From NCBI RefSeq assembly GCF_002812955.1, contig NZ_PFXK01000004.1, positions 124,001 to 188,000 of the forward strand: a stretch of 64,000 nt of DNA. The letters are read 5' to 3'. Positions 51,019-60,195 of the stretch are shown one piece after another. The translations under genes were made by a program, and so were the position numbers. The first letter of the stretch is position 1; every line of letters starts with the position of its first letter. The notes under the pieces are model-generated. The model was not told the origin of the DNA, searched no databases, and was given only the letters and a program-made list of their open reading frames with translations. Source of the DNA: Vibrio sp. HA2012 (GTDB lineage Bacteria > Pseudomonadota > Gammaproteobacteria > Enterobacterales > Vibrionaceae).

Positions 51019-51693
51019 ATGAAAAAGTTCTCAGCCGGACTTTTATTGCTTATTAGCGTGGTACTAAGCGGATGTGTTAGTCATCCTGATTTTGTTCCGC
51101 CTAAACCTGATGATCAGGCGTATGCACCACCGACTGTGGATTACTCTTTGCCAGAAGCAGAAAACGGCAGTTTGTATCGACATCATTTTGCGATGACTCT
51201 GTTTCGTGATCGGCGCGCTTTTCGCAACGGCGATATTCTTACTGTCCAGTTGGATGAAGAAACTGAATCAAGTAAGCAGGCCGATACTCAGTATGGAAAA
51301 AACTCTTCTGTTGACTTCGGTATTCCGGAAATAGGCGGACATGCTGTGAGTGGTTTAGGCGTTGGTGTTTCTGCTGATCGTGCTTTTGACGGCAGCTCTT
51401 CTTCGTCACAGGGAAATAAGCTTGAAGGTGCGATAACAGTCACGGTACACGAAGTGTTACCCAATGGGGTATTACGGGTTCGGGGAGAAAAGTGGATTCG
51501 TCTGAATCAGGGTGATGAATTTATTCGTCTGACGGGAATTGTCCGGGTTGATGATGTAAACAGGCACAATCAGGTTTCTTCTCAGCGTATAGCTGATGCC
51601 CGTATCACCTATTCGGGGCGAGGAGCCTTATCTGACAGTAACAGCGCCGGCTGGTTGTCTCAGTTCTTTAACAGTCCATGGATGCCTTTTTAA
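51019..51693 (+). CDS. flgH: Lateral flagellar L-ring lipoprotein FlgH
   Basis: A 224-residue outer-membrane lipoprotein that forms the L ring. The signal peptide ends in a lipobox LSGC with Cys19. Family landmarks are RNGDILTVQLDEETESSKQ and the NGVLRVRGEKWIRLNQGDEF region. Its stop overlaps the flgI start (TAATG). Confidence 0.96.
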   Translation: MKKFSAGLLLLISVVLSGCVSHPDFVPPKPDDQAYAPPTVDYSLPEAENGSLYRHHFAMTLFRDRRAFRNGDILTVQLDEETESSKQADTQYGKNSSVDFGIPEIGGHAVSGLGVGVSADRAFDGSSSSSQGNKLEGAITVTVHEVLPNGVLRVRGEKWIRLNQGDEFIRLTGIVRVDDVNRHNQVSSQRIADARITYSGRGALSDSNSAGWLSQFFNSPWMPF

Positions 51694-52814
51694 TGAAGTT
51701 TGTTTCTCACTATGTGCTGCTCTTGATTTGCGGATGGTCTTCTTTTATTACGCCACAGGTCAAAGCTGATGATACCCGTCCTTTAATGGACTTGGTTGAT
51801 GTTCAGGGTATTCGGGACAACCAACTTGTGGGTTATGGTCTGGTGGTTGGTCTGGATGGCAATGGTGACCGCAATCAGGTTAAGTTTACCAGTCAATCTA
51901 TCACTAATATGCTGCGCCAGTTCGGGGTTCAGATTGAAGAAGGTACGGACCCTAAATTGAAAAACGTAGCATCAGTCAGTGTGACCGCATCGGTTTCTCC
52001 AATGGCTGGGCCGGGTCAGACTCTGGATATCATCGTCTCTTCCATTGGTGATGCGAAAAGTCTGCGGGGAGGAACTTTATTAATGACGCCTCTCAGAGGG
52101 GTGGATGGTGAAGTTTATGCTGTTGCTCAGGGAAATGTGATTGTCGGTGGGGTTACAGCAGAAGGACGCAGTGGCTCAAAGATCACTATCAATACGCCAA
52201 CCACAGGACGTATTCCCGGAGGGGCGACGCTGGAACGGGAGATTCATTCTGATTTTAACAGCAAGGATAAGATCAGTCTGAACCTGAAAAAAGCGAGCTT
52301 TACGACTGCAAAGAATATTGTTCGAAAAATCAACAATACTTTTGGTCCGGATGTCGCAACGGCTGTCAGCAAGGGCAGGGTTGAGGTTAAGGCTCCGAAA
52401 GATACCGATCAGCGGGTAATTATGATGTCCATGCTGGAAGAGCTGGCCGTTGAGGAAGGACGCAAACCTGCACGGATTATTTTCAATTCCCGTACCGGGA
52501 CCGTGGTGATTAATCAAAGTGTAAAAGTCAGTGAAGCTGCCGTCAGTCATGGCAATCTTACGGTTACCATTACCGAAGCCGATCAGGTGAGTCAGCCTAA
52601 CCCGTTTGGTGAAGGTGAGACTCAGGTTGTCAACCGTTCCCAGGTTGGAATCAATCAGGAAGAGGCTCAGATGTATATCTGGCCGGAAGGAACGGAGTTG
52701 AGAGTTATTGTCGATGCAGTCAATAGTCTGGGGGCAACACCGGATGATCTTATGTCCATCTTACAAGCGCTGGATGAAGCCGGAGCGCTTAATGCTGAAC
52801 TGATTACGATTTAG
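51693..52814 (+). CDS. flgI: Lateral flagellar P-ring protein FlgI
   Basis: A 373-residue periplasmic P-ring subunit with a signal peptide (MKFVSHYVLLLICGWSSF) cut before DDTRPL. The mature protein starts with LMDLVDVQGIRDNQLVGYG, the family hallmark. I chose the ATG at 51693, coupled to the flgH stop as TAATG, because it gives a normal signal peptide; ATG 51678 adds five residues and would overlap flgH by 16 bp. It is assembled with the help of FlgA. Confidence 0.95.
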   Translation: MKFVSHYVLLLICGWSSFITPQVKADDTRPLMDLVDVQGIRDNQLVGYGLVVGLDGNGDRNQVKFTSQSITNMLRQFGVQIEEGTDPKLKNVASVSVTASVSPMAGPGQTLDIIVSSIGDAKSLRGGTLLMTPLRGVDGEVYAVAQGNVIVGGVTAEGRSGSKITINTPTTGRIPGGATLEREIHSDFNSKDKISLNLKKASFTTAKNIVRKINNTFGPDVATAVSKGRVEVKAPKDTDQRVIMMSMLEELAVEEGRKPARIIFNSRTGTVVINQSVKVSEAAVSHGNLTVTITEADQVSQPNPFGEGETQVVNRSQVGINQEEAQMYIWPEGTELRVIVDAVNSLGATPDDLMSILQALDEAGALNAELITI

Positions 52815-52822
52815 GAGAAACA

Positions 52823-53371
52823 GTGAAACTAAACGCTAATTCAGAACAGGCTATGAATGCTGTTTTGTACCACGATAACAGTGCACTGACGACAGTGAAA
52901 TATAACCAGAATCAGGAAGATAATCTGGAAGTGGTGGCAGGTCAGTTTGAAGCCATGTTTTTACAAATGGTATTGCAGCAGATGCGCAGTGCAAGTGACG
53001 TACTTTCTGCGGATGATTCGCCTTTTTCCAGTAAGGAACAGGGGGTATACCGTGATTTTTATGATGGCCAGATGGCTATTGAGCTAGCGGGTAAACAGCG
53101 TGGTGGTATTGCTGACATGTTGGTGAAACAGCTAAGTCCGGCACAATATCAGGCGGTAGCACAAATGGTTGAACCGGCGAATGAGGTGATGACTGTAACC
53201 GAAGTAAGTAACAGGCAACAGAAAGAGATGAGACTTAATAATGAGATGCTATCTGACGCCTTATATCCAGAGACTCCGTTAGCGGAACGGCCTGACTGGG
53301 CCGGGCCTTTATCGGAATGTGTTGCTTTTCAGCAGCCTTTGCTGAGAAATATGGAGACTGAACCGCTATGA
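52823..53371 (+). CDS. flgJ: Lateral FlgJ, rod-cap domain only
   Basis: A 182-residue protein matching the N-terminal rod-capping domain of FlgJ (VVAGQFEAMFLQMVLQQMRS near residue 36, then GQMAIELAGKQRGGIADML near 92). The C-terminal peptidoglycan-hydrolase domain of the usual ~300-residue gammaproteobacterial FlgJ is missing. The gene ends cleanly with a 4-bp overlap onto flgK, so this is a natural short form rather than a frameshift. A separate lytic transglycosylase is encoded at 44243-45016. Confidence 0.93.
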   Translation: MKLNANSEQAMNAVLYHDNSALTTVKYNQNQEDNLEVVAGQFEAMFLQMVLQQMRSASDVLSADDSPFSSKEQGVYRDFYDGQMAIELAGKQRGGIADMLVKQLSPAQYQAVAQMVEPANEVMTVTEVSNRQQKEMRLNNEMLSDALYPETPLAERPDWAGPLSECVAFQQPLLRNMETEPL

Positions 53372-54741
53372 GTATTATTAATATTGCTTTGTCGGGATTG
53401 AATGCAAATAAGGTTGCACTGGATGTAACTTCTCAGAATGTTGCAAATATCAATACTCCGGGGTACAGCCGGCAGCAGGCGAATATGGCAGCGGTTAGTG
53501 CATATCAGTATACGGGGCTAACGAGCGGTAATGGTGTAGAAATTACCGGTATTCGCCGGGTAACGGATCAGTATGTTGTGCGTCAGACCTGGCTGACAGG
53601 AAGTCAGGCAGCATTCACGGAGAACTTCTCTGCCAGCATGGGCGAACTGGAAACTATGCTCAGCTCGGATGCTTTCAGTATCAGTGCCGGTCTGGATGAT
53701 TTTTATGCAGCACTAAACGATGCTTCCGTTGAGCCTGAATCTTCACCGCTCAGGCTGCAGGTATTAAATGAGGCTGAAGCACTGACAAACCGTTTCAGTA
53801 CGCTGAGCGAATCGCTGCTTTCTCAGCATCGGGATCTCAGTGAACAACGTATGGCGGCAGTTGCGCAAGCAAACAGCCTGTTAGAGAACATCGCTGACGT
53901 TAATGGCAAAATAGTAGAGATGCAAGGTAGTGGTGCTAATCCGGCTTTATTAGAAGACGAGAGGGATCTTCTTATTGAAGAGTTATCGTCTCTGGTTGAT
54001 ATACGTACGACTCAGCAACAGAATGGTTCCCTACAGGTGACTCTTGCAACGGGTCAGCCCTTGGTACTGGGGGATGGTGCTGCTCAATTGAAAGCTGTAC
54101 CGGATGCCAGTGACCCTTATCTTGCGGATCTGTTTGTTGAATTTTCTGGCCAGGAGTTTGTCGTTACCGGTGATGCCGGTGGTCAGATTGGAGCCATCAG
54201 TCAGTATCAGACAGACATTCTGGTTCCGGCTTATCAGGCGCTGGATGATATGGCTGCTGAGCTGGCTGATGAATTGAACTCTATTTTGGCATCAGGACAG
54301 GATCTAAACGGAAATCCGGGTCAGCCTTTGTTCACCTATAACGCCGCCAATCCGGCTGCAAGTCTTGAGATCACCGCGATTACTGCTGAAGAGCTGGCAT
54401 TCTCTGTGGATGGTACTCCGGGTAACAATGAAGTTCTGCAGCAGTTAATCGATAGCAGCAATACGCCACTTATCATCTCCGGGTACGGTAACATCAGTGC
54501 ACATGATGCATTTGCATCCATGATCAGCCAGACGGCAATACAGGCCCGGCAGGCAAGTTCTGATGATACTGCGGCCAGCGCACTGTACCAGCAGGCCATC
54601 GCCGTTCGGGATGGTTTAAGTGCTGTAAATGAAGACGAAGAAGCGGCGAACCTGATGGTTTATTCCAATGCTTATCAGGCGAATATGAAGGTCATCAGTA
54701 CTGCCAATGAGTTGTTTGATACCGTATTGCAGCTGTTCTGA
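53368..54741 (+). CDS. flgK: Lateral hook-associated protein 1 FlgK
   Basis: A 457-residue hook-filament junction protein. It has the N-terminal ALSGLNANKVALDVTSQNVA and NINTPGYSRQQAN motifs and the C-terminal EEAANLMVYSNAYQANMKVI helix. It is shorter than the ~550-650-residue polar FlgKs, as usual for lateral systems. Coupled to flgJ by an ATGA overlap. Confidence 0.95.
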   Translation: MSIINIALSGLNANKVALDVTSQNVANINTPGYSRQQANMAAVSAYQYTGLTSGNGVEITGIRRVTDQYVVRQTWLTGSQAAFTENFSASMGELETMLSSDAFSISAGLDDFYAALNDASVEPESSPLRLQVLNEAEALTNRFSTLSESLLSQHRDLSEQRMAAVAQANSLLENIADVNGKIVEMQGSGANPALLEDERDLLIEELSSLVDIRTTQQQNGSLQVTLATGQPLVLGDGAAQLKAVPDASDPYLADLFVEFSGQEFVVTGDAGGQIGAISQYQTDILVPAYQALDDMAAELADELNSILASGQDLNGNPGQPLFTYNAANPAASLEITAITAEELAFSVDGTPGNNEVLQQLIDSSNTPLIISGYGNISAHDAFASMISQTAIQARQASSDDTAASALYQQAIAVRDGLSAVNEDEEAANLMVYSNAYQANMKVISTANELFDTVLQLF

Positions 54742-54761
54742 CTGCAGGGAGTGAAAGAGTA

Positions 54762-55664
54762 ATGATTAGAATCAGTGACAGGCAACTGAGTCAGATTATG
54801 CTGAACAGCTTGCAAACCAATAACAGTCGTCTGGGGCAAGTGTTGCAGCAGATGTCGACAGGGGATCGGCTGACCAAGTTGTCGGATGATCCTATTACAG
54901 CCGTAAAATTAGTTAATCTTGAGCGTGAGTCCAGCGCTATTTCACAGTATCAGGATAATATTCAGAATGTAAAGACGACACTCTCCGCTCAGGAAATCGG
55001 ACTGACAGCAATCAATTCCAGTCTTCAAAGCACCCGGGATTTAGTCTTATGGGGAGCCAATGGTACCTTGAGTGATGATGACCGCGAAGGGATCATTATT
55101 CAGTTACGGGAACTGCAATCAGCGGTGGTTTCTTCTGCTAACAGCAGCGATGAAGAGGGGCACTATCTGTTTTCCGGCACTCAGACTGATGTACCGGCAA
55201 TTTCCTCTTCTGCGGCGGGTTATAATCTTGATGGTAATGCGGACAAGCGTATGGTTACGGTTGCAAAAGGGATCTCTATGCAATCCAATCTGACTGCTCA
55301 GGACATGTTTGATCTGGGGGCTGGCAACAACGTTCTGGATCAGTTGGACAGAATGATTGCAGAGTTTGAGAATCCGACAGCGGTATTTGATGCTGAAGTG
55401 GAAAGTACGCTTGCAGCCATTGACCAGACGGTTAATAACGTGCTGGGCGGGCTTACCAAAATCGGTGGGTTGCATAATAACTTGGATCTTCTTGATGACA
55501 GCCATGCTGACAATAAACTGTTTGTTGATAAGGTAACGAGTGACATCAGTGCGCTTGATTATGCTGAAGCCTCCGTTCGCTTATCTGATTATCAGGCTGC
55601 ATTGGAAGCGACACAGGCGAGTTATATGAAAATTTCGGAGCTTTCTCTGTTTGATCGGATATAG
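54762..55664 (+). CDS. flgL: Lateral hook-associated protein 3 FlgL
   Basis: A 300-residue HAP3, related to flagellin. It begins MIRISDRQLSQIMLNSLQTN with the TGDRLTKLSDDPITAVKL segment near 32, and its C-terminal helix has LSDYQAALEATQASYMKISE. It links FlgK to the filament. It is followed after 6 bp by an unrecognised gene. Confidence 0.95.
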   Translation: MIRISDRQLSQIMLNSLQTNNSRLGQVLQQMSTGDRLTKLSDDPITAVKLVNLERESSAISQYQDNIQNVKTTLSAQEIGLTAINSSLQSTRDLVLWGANGTLSDDDREGIIIQLRELQSAVVSSANSSDEEGHYLFSGTQTDVPAISSSAAGYNLDGNADKRMVTVAKGISMQSNLTAQDMFDLGAGNNVLDQLDRMIAEFENPTAVFDAEVESTLAAIDQTVNNVLGGLTKIGGLHNNLDLLDDSHADNKLFVDKVTSDISALDYAEASVRLSDYQAALEATQASYMKISELSLFDRI

Positions 55665-55670
55665 AGAGAA

Positions 55671-56717
55671 ATGTTAGTGAATTCAACAGTAAAACTCCGC
55701 TCTCAGCACGTTCAGTTAACTGAGCAGCAGCATAAGGCGACGATAGCACCGTCGCCACAAGTCAGTAGTCAGACAACGTCTGCACAACGGATGTACGCCC
55801 CCCGTACTACAGGTTCTGCCGCCGGTAGTTATTCTGCTTCCGGGGTTGTGTTACTCCGGAGTCAGCAACAAGTGACAACCTCTCAGGTTGCCAGTCAGGC
55901 TTTGGGTCAGGTCGGGAGAGCGTTGCAACAGATGAAGCGGGAATTGACTCAGTCTCTGGCAACGACAAGTATTACATTACCGGTTGTCAGTACAAGAGTC
56001 GAACAACATACCCGCTCTATTCGGCAGATCCTTAATGCTGCAACGGTTGACGGACGGCGTGTTCTGGATGCTCAGCTTAATGTTCAGTATGAGGGTGAAG
56101 TAACCCGGACATTTACCATTCCCGGGGTGGATCTGAAACGTCACCGGCAGCAGGAAGAACGATTAAGGGTTGAATTTCCTGCTCAGGGAACGGCAATATT
56201 GCAGTTTAGCCCAGACACGAATAACAATATATTGATGCAGCGTATGGATCGGGATCTGCTGCCTTTAGGGGTTCGGGTCAGTGCGGATGCTTCCGGGCAG
56301 ATTTTATTTTCAGCCAGAGAGTCTTCCTACCAGAAGATGCAACAGCAAGTGATGGTGACCGGCCAGGGACACCGTTATCCGGCTGGGCAGCCTAATCTGG
56401 TCCGGGTTCAGCCTAATCCACAAGGCGTGGAAGATTTAACACCCGTACTCAAAGACAGAGATTCCGTACGTCAGACTTTGGCATCAGTTAACTCGTATCT
56501 TCGTCAGGTTCAGCAAAACTCGGACGATATCAAGAGCTATCAGAAGCAACTGAGTGAAACTGTTCTGCAAGGTATTGATTCTGAAGCACAACAGGCTAGT
56601 GTTGCAGATCGACTGGCTACCGTTCATCTGGATGAGGATGGGTTTACCTCAACCTATAAGACGTTGTCTGCTCAGGCCAATGTCCATAGACAAACCGTTG
56701 TTGCATTATTGATGTAG
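55671..56717 (+). CDS. Uncharacterised protein at the end of the flg operon, flagellin-like C terminus
   Basis: A 348-residue protein I do not recognise as a named family. It starts 6 bp after flgL with a GAGAGA ribosome site and ends just before the operon terminator, so it is co-transcribed with the hook genes. It has no signal peptide or membrane helix and is rich in Gln, Ser, Thr and Val, like axial flagellar proteins. The segment IRQILNAATVDGRRVLDAQL (about 116-135) resembles the flagellin region before ..FNG.KLLDG. The last 20 residues, with LSAQANVHRQTVVALLM, recall the flagellin end (AQANQVPQNVLSLL). A minor filament/junction component or assembly factor is an inference. Confidence 0.75.
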   Translation: MLVNSTVKLRSQHVQLTEQQHKATIAPSPQVSSQTTSAQRMYAPRTTGSAAGSYSASGVVLLRSQQQVTTSQVASQALGQVGRALQQMKRELTQSLATTSITLPVVSTRVEQHTRSIRQILNAATVDGRRVLDAQLNVQYEGEVTRTFTIPGVDLKRHRQQEERLRVEFPAQGTAILQFSPDTNNNILMQRMDRDLLPLGVRVSADASGQILFSARESSYQKMQQQVMVTGQGHRYPAGQPNLVRVQPNPQGVEDLTPVLKDRDSVRQTLASVNSYLRQVQQNSDDIKSYQKQLSETVLQGIDSEAQQASVADRLATVHLDEDGFTSTYKTLSAQANVHRQTVVALLM

Positions 56718-56748
56718 CGATTACTGACATAACGATTTGCCACTTTTT

Positions 56749-56773
56749 GGGAGCTTAGTGCTCCCTTTTTTTT
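56749..56773 (+). terminator. Rho-independent terminator of the flgB-flgL operon
   Basis: GGGAGC and GCTCCC pair around TTAGT, followed by T8. It lies 31 bp after the 348-residue gene and marks the meeting point of the two convergent flagellar operons. Confidence 0.92.
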
Positions 56774-56802
56774 ATCCATCAGGTTTTTTATTTATTAGGA
56801 GA

Positions 56803-57096
56803 TTAGGGAAGCATAAAAAAGAAATAGAGAAATAGGACAAAAGCCAGAAGAGTGGCAGACAAAACCGGATACACGGTATAAAAGTCTTCAGCACGCCGAG
56901 CTCGCCGGAAGCAGAGAAATGTCAGCAGTATATTATAAAAAACCAAGAGTATGCTTATGCTTACACCTGCATTGAGTGTGAGGCTGTTGAGTTTAAGCAG
57001 AAATGTGCTTAGCAGTAGATAATCAATGACAACCAGCCAGGCAAATACTTTCTGTAATAAATCGGGTTTACGACTGTTAATTGACAGATAAGGCAT
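56803..57096 (-). CDS. Small membrane protein behind lateral motB
   Basis: A 97-residue protein with three clear hydrophobic segments (about residues 15-35, 41-62 and 78-96). A basic stretch, CFRRARRAEDFY, lies between the second and third. I do not recognise the family. It lies 44 bp behind motB on the same strand and is the last gene of the leftward lateral operon. Its position suggests a role in motor or membrane function, but this is inference from context only. Confidence 0.7.
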   Translation of the reverse strand: MPYLSINSRKPDLLQKVFAWLVVIDYLLLSTFLLKLNSLTLNAGVSISILLVFYNILLTFLCFRRARRAEDFYTVYPVLSATLLAFVLFLYFFFMLP

Positions 57097-57140
57097 AGAT
57101 AGCGTTACTTTTATGCAGTTCAGGGTACCGGGTGTCCCGG

Positions 57141-58091
57141 TTACCCTGCTTCCCGCTCGCGGCGAAGAACCGGCTGATTAAAGTGAGCCTGCTGTTTGGC
57201 TTTTTCCAGTGCATTGTCTGCGTTTTTCCGGCCAAACAGCGTATCTATGATTTGAGCTGTCGGGGTTGTGAGTACAAATAGTTCTATACGGCGGTTTTCA
57301 CTGGCTGCAGGAACCTCTTCATTCAGAAGTGCACGATCAGACATGCCCGTAACCTGCAGCACTCTCTCGTCTGGCATACCACCAGACAGCAGTGTCTGGC
57401 GGGCAACATTTGCCCGTGAAGCAGAAAGTTCCCAGTTAGATATACTGTGGCGTCCGTTATAACGGGTTGCATCAGTATGGCCGCTGATAATCAGGGGATT
57501 CTCTACTCGCTGGAAAACCGGCCCCAGAGCCAGTAACAGATCCTCGAAATACGGGGTCAGTTCAGATTCTCCTCGTGTGAACATCTGCTGTTTGTAGTCA
57601 TCCTGAAGCACAATGCGTAACCCCTGAGGAGTGACTTCGACAGTAACATTACCCTGAGCCGATATCTGAGCAATCATGTCTTTAATCACTTTGGCCAGTA
57701 TGGCGAGCTGTTCCTGAGTATCGTAAGTACCCGGTATAAGAGCATCCGATTCTGGACCATTTCCGTTTCCGCTAAAAAAGGATGCGGTGGTTACTACCGT
57801 ACTGTGGGTACTCAGGTCGTTAGCTGAACCACCGAAGTCAATAGGATGCATACTACTGGCTGTATTAAAAGGGTTGCCAGCCTGCCCGTCGAAGATGCTG
57901 GAGCTGTTGAGGTAGGAAACAATAGCCTCTCGTTCCTCTTGATCGACAACCGATATTAGCCATAACACCAGAAATAAAGCCATTAAAGCAATCATAAAGT
58001 CGGCAAATGCGACTTTCCATGCTCCACCATGATGTTCATCATGCCGGTTCCGGCTGGTACGCTTGAAAACGACTTGTTCGTGATTCTGCAT
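57141..58091 (-). CDS. motB: Lateral flagellar motor stator protein MotB (LafU)
   Basis: A 316-residue stator subunit. A basic cytoplasmic N terminus is followed by one membrane helix (about residues 28-49) carrying the ion-binding aspartate D31 in [17 protein letters not shown]. The C-terminal OmpA-like peptidoglycan-binding domain has [12 protein letters not shown] and [14 protein letters not shown]. Lateral motors of vibrios are proton-driven; the ion here is not proved by sequence. The start overlaps motA by one base. Confidence 0.95.
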   Translation of the reverse strand: MQNHEQVVFKRTSRNRHDEHHGGAWKVAFADFMIALMALFLVLWLISVVDQEEREAIVSYLNSSSIFDGQAGNPFNTASSMHPIDFGGSANDLSTHSTVVTTASFFSGNGNGPESDALIPGTYDTQEQLAILAKVIKDMIAQISAQGNVTVEVTPQGLRIVLQDDYKQQMFTRGESELTPYFEDLLLALGPVFQRVENPLIISGHTDATRYNGRHSISNWELSASRANVARQTLLSGGMPDERVLQVTGMSDRALLNEEVPAASENRRIELFVLTTPTAQIIDTLFGRKNADNALEKAKQQAHFNQPVLRREREAG

Positions 58092-58948
58092 TACGCCTCC
58101 TGGCTAGCCAGCCATTTCTCCATCTCATTGAAGCTGGGTTTGATATCCAGCTGAACATGTTTACGTCCGGCATCAATCGCAAGCAATGTTGGTTTTTTTG
58201 CCAGATAGGCTACCAGAGTTGCCCGCACACATTCATAGGCGGACATGTCGCGTTTTACTCTCTGACTCATTGAGTTGCTTGCTGGATCCAACAGGCAATA
58301 ACAGCCAAAAATACCAAGAAATGTACCGACCAGAGCCGCTGCAACATGGTAGCCAATCATAGCAATAGCACCGTCGATAGACTGCATCGTAATAATGATC
58401 CCCATTACTGCTGCCAGAATACCAAATCCGGGTAGTGCTTCTGCAGTACGCTGCAATGATTTTGAAGGCAGTAGAAGATCCTGTTCAATGGCATGGATTT
58501 CCTGTTCCAGAAGTCCTTCCAGTTCATGAGGCGACATTTGTCCCATTGCCATTAAACGTAAATTGTCCGTAACAAAAGCAACCAGATGAGCGTCCTGTTT
58601 TATTAGTGGAAAGCGGCTGAAAATATCACTGTTTTGTGGTTCTTCAATATGCGAATCCAGAGATTTAAACCCGCTGTTCCGTACGGTTTCCAGCAGAATC
58701 TGCATCAGAGCCATCAGTTCCATATAGTACTTAGCTTCTTCTTTACGGGCACTGATAACCGTTTTCAGTTGTTTTCGCATTTCTTTGAGCACATGAGGGG
58801 GATTACCAATGATAACTGAGCCGATGGCTGCTCCGGTAATAATCAGCATTTCAGCTGGTTGCCAGATAGCATTCAGGTTGCCTCCTGCCCAGAGGTATCC
58901 TCCGAACACACAGATGATGATAATGAAAATACCTATGAACTTTTGCAT
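58091..58948 (-). CDS. motA: Lateral flagellar motor stator protein MotA (LafT)
   Basis: A 285-residue stator subunit with four membrane helices: near residues 2-20 and 30-47, then 167-190 and 200-222. The large cytoplasmic loop contains [20 protein letters not shown] and the charged residues that act on Fli[17 protein letters not shown] in helix 3 is the family signature. It overlaps lafS by 16 bp and motB by one base. Confidence 0.95.
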   Translation of the reverse strand: MQKFIGIFIIIICVFGGYLWAGGNLNAIWQPAEMLIITGAAIGSVIIGNPPHVLKEMRKQLKTVISARKEEAKYYMELMALMQILLETVRNSGFKSLDSHIEEPQNSDIFSRFPLIKQDAHLVAFVTDNLRLMAMGQMSPHELEGLLEQEIHAIEQDLLLPSKSLQRTAEALPGFGILAAVMGIIITMQSIDGAIAMIGYHVAAALVGTFLGIFGCYCLLDPASNSMSQRVKRDMSAYECVRATLVAYLAKKPTLLAIDAGRKHVQLDIKPSFNEMEKWLASQEA

Positions 58949-59712
58949 GGGGACTCCTGAGTGGAAAGATATTGATTCAGTTGTTCTAATGCCTGCTTAT
59001 GGAGCTGACAGATTCGGGGCGGTGTTAGATTCAATACCATGGCTATTTCATGCAGGTTCATTTCGTGCTGATAGAAAAGAGTCATAAGTAATTGTTCACG
59101 CGGATTTAATCTGGAAAGTGCAACGTTCAGGGTTTGTCGTATTTGTTCATGCTCTATGCTGTTGTATTTCTCGGTTAAACCGTAATCGCCCCCGTTTTCC
59201 AGTAGCTGATCCAAACTTTGCATTTCACTGGCCATACTGGCTAACTGACGCTGATGAAAGTCTTCTGCATCAGTTCCGAGTGCTGCAATGATTTCGGCTT
59301 CTTTGGGTTGTCGTCCTAACTTTTTGGTTAGATCCCGGGTAACATCATTTAGCTCGTGTGCTTGTTGCCTTGTCTGTCTCGAGCGCCAGTCCAGACGGCG
59401 CAATTCATCCAGTATTGCACCGCGTATACGACAAACGGCAAATGCAGGGAAGTTAGGGTCTTCCACATTACCATAGCGGCGTCCGGCCTCCAGTAACCCC
59501 ATGAGTCCAATCTGTTGCATGTCCTCAATACTACAGTGAGGCGTGCAGTGGCAGCTAAGCTGGCTGACTATTCTTTTGACAATAATCAGATGCTTTTTAA
59601 TGAGCTGGTTTTCGTCAATGTTTGCAGAGTAATGAGCTGGCTGATAGTCAGACCCTGCCTGATAATCGGACACTGAATAAGTATCAAACATTTCAGCCTC
59701 ACTGAATAACAT
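58933..59712 (-). CDS. lafS: Lateral flagellar sigma-28 factor (LafS / FliA type)
   Basis: A 259-residue sigma factor of the FliA group. Region 2 contains DMQQIGLMGLLEAGRRYG and VCRIRGAILDELRRLDWRSR. Region 4 has LNPREQLLMTLFYQHEMNLHEIA and the LTPPRICQLHKQALEQL recognition helix. It would transcribe late lateral genes (flagellin, motor) and be held by FlgM. The gene lies inside the flagellar operon, overlapping fliL by 14 bp and motA by 16 bp. This placement is the laf arrangement and separates it from the polar fliA. Confidence 0.94.
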   Translation of the reverse strand: MLFSEAEMFDTYSVSDYQAGSDYQPAHYSANIDENQLIKKHLIIVKRIVSQLSCHCTPHCSIEDMQQIGLMGLLEAGRRYGNVEDPNFPAFAVCRIRGAILDELRRLDWRSRQTRQQAHELNDVTRDLTKKLGRQPKEAEIIAALGTDAEDFHQRQLASMASEMQSLDQLLENGGDYGLTEKYNSIEHEQIRQTLNVALSRLNPREQLLMTLFYQHEMNLHEIAMVLNLTPPRICQLHKQALEQLNQYLSTQESPCKSS

Positions 59713-60181
59713 ATTTGGTCAGGATGACATCATCGATATCTCTGACAAAATGTGTATTTGCAAAAGCTGTAAGCAGTGTTGATTTGACTTCATTTTGCAG
59801 GGAATCTATTTCTTTCTGTTCCTGTAGTTCTTCATAAGTTTTATTACTGAACATCTTGAGCAGAGCGTTGCGGACAACCGGCATATAACTGTCTATGTCT
59901 TCAATATGTTTTGGCTGGCGGGTTTCAACGGCAATTTCCAGCATGATGAAATGAGTCTGACGTTTGCCTTTTACACCAAGTACCAATTTTTCAAGGGAGT
60001 GAAAGGTTGGCTTCTCTTCCGGTTTTTCTGACCCTGACAGCATATCCGGAACGAAAGATAATGATGCAAACCCATCCGGGTTCTGCAGGTAGCTGCTGGT
60101 CAGGACAACTGTTCCTGCTGATACCAGAATACTGCTCAGCAGCATGAAAATACAAAGAACAATAGTAGTACGTTTAGACAT
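59699..60181 (-). CDS. fliL: Lateral flagellar basal-body protein FliL (LafF)
   Basis: A 160-residue protein with one N-terminal membrane helix (about residues 7-28) and a periplasmic FliL domain, including LVLGVKGKRQTHFIMLEIAVE and MPVVRNALLKMFSNKTYEEL, ending DVILTKYVIQ. FliL surrounds the stator and supports swarming torque. It is in the order fliK-fliL-lafS-motA-motB. Confidence 0.92.
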   Translation of the reverse strand: MSKRTTIVLCIFMLLSSILVSAGTVVLTSSYLQNPDGFASLSFVPDMLSGSEKPEEKPTFHSLEKLVLGVKGKRQTHFIMLEIAVETRQPKHIEDIDSYMPVVRNALLKMFSNKTYEELQEQKEIDSLQNEVKSTLLTAFANTHFVRDIDDVILTKYVIQ

Positions 60182-60195
60182 AAATGAGTTCCTTA

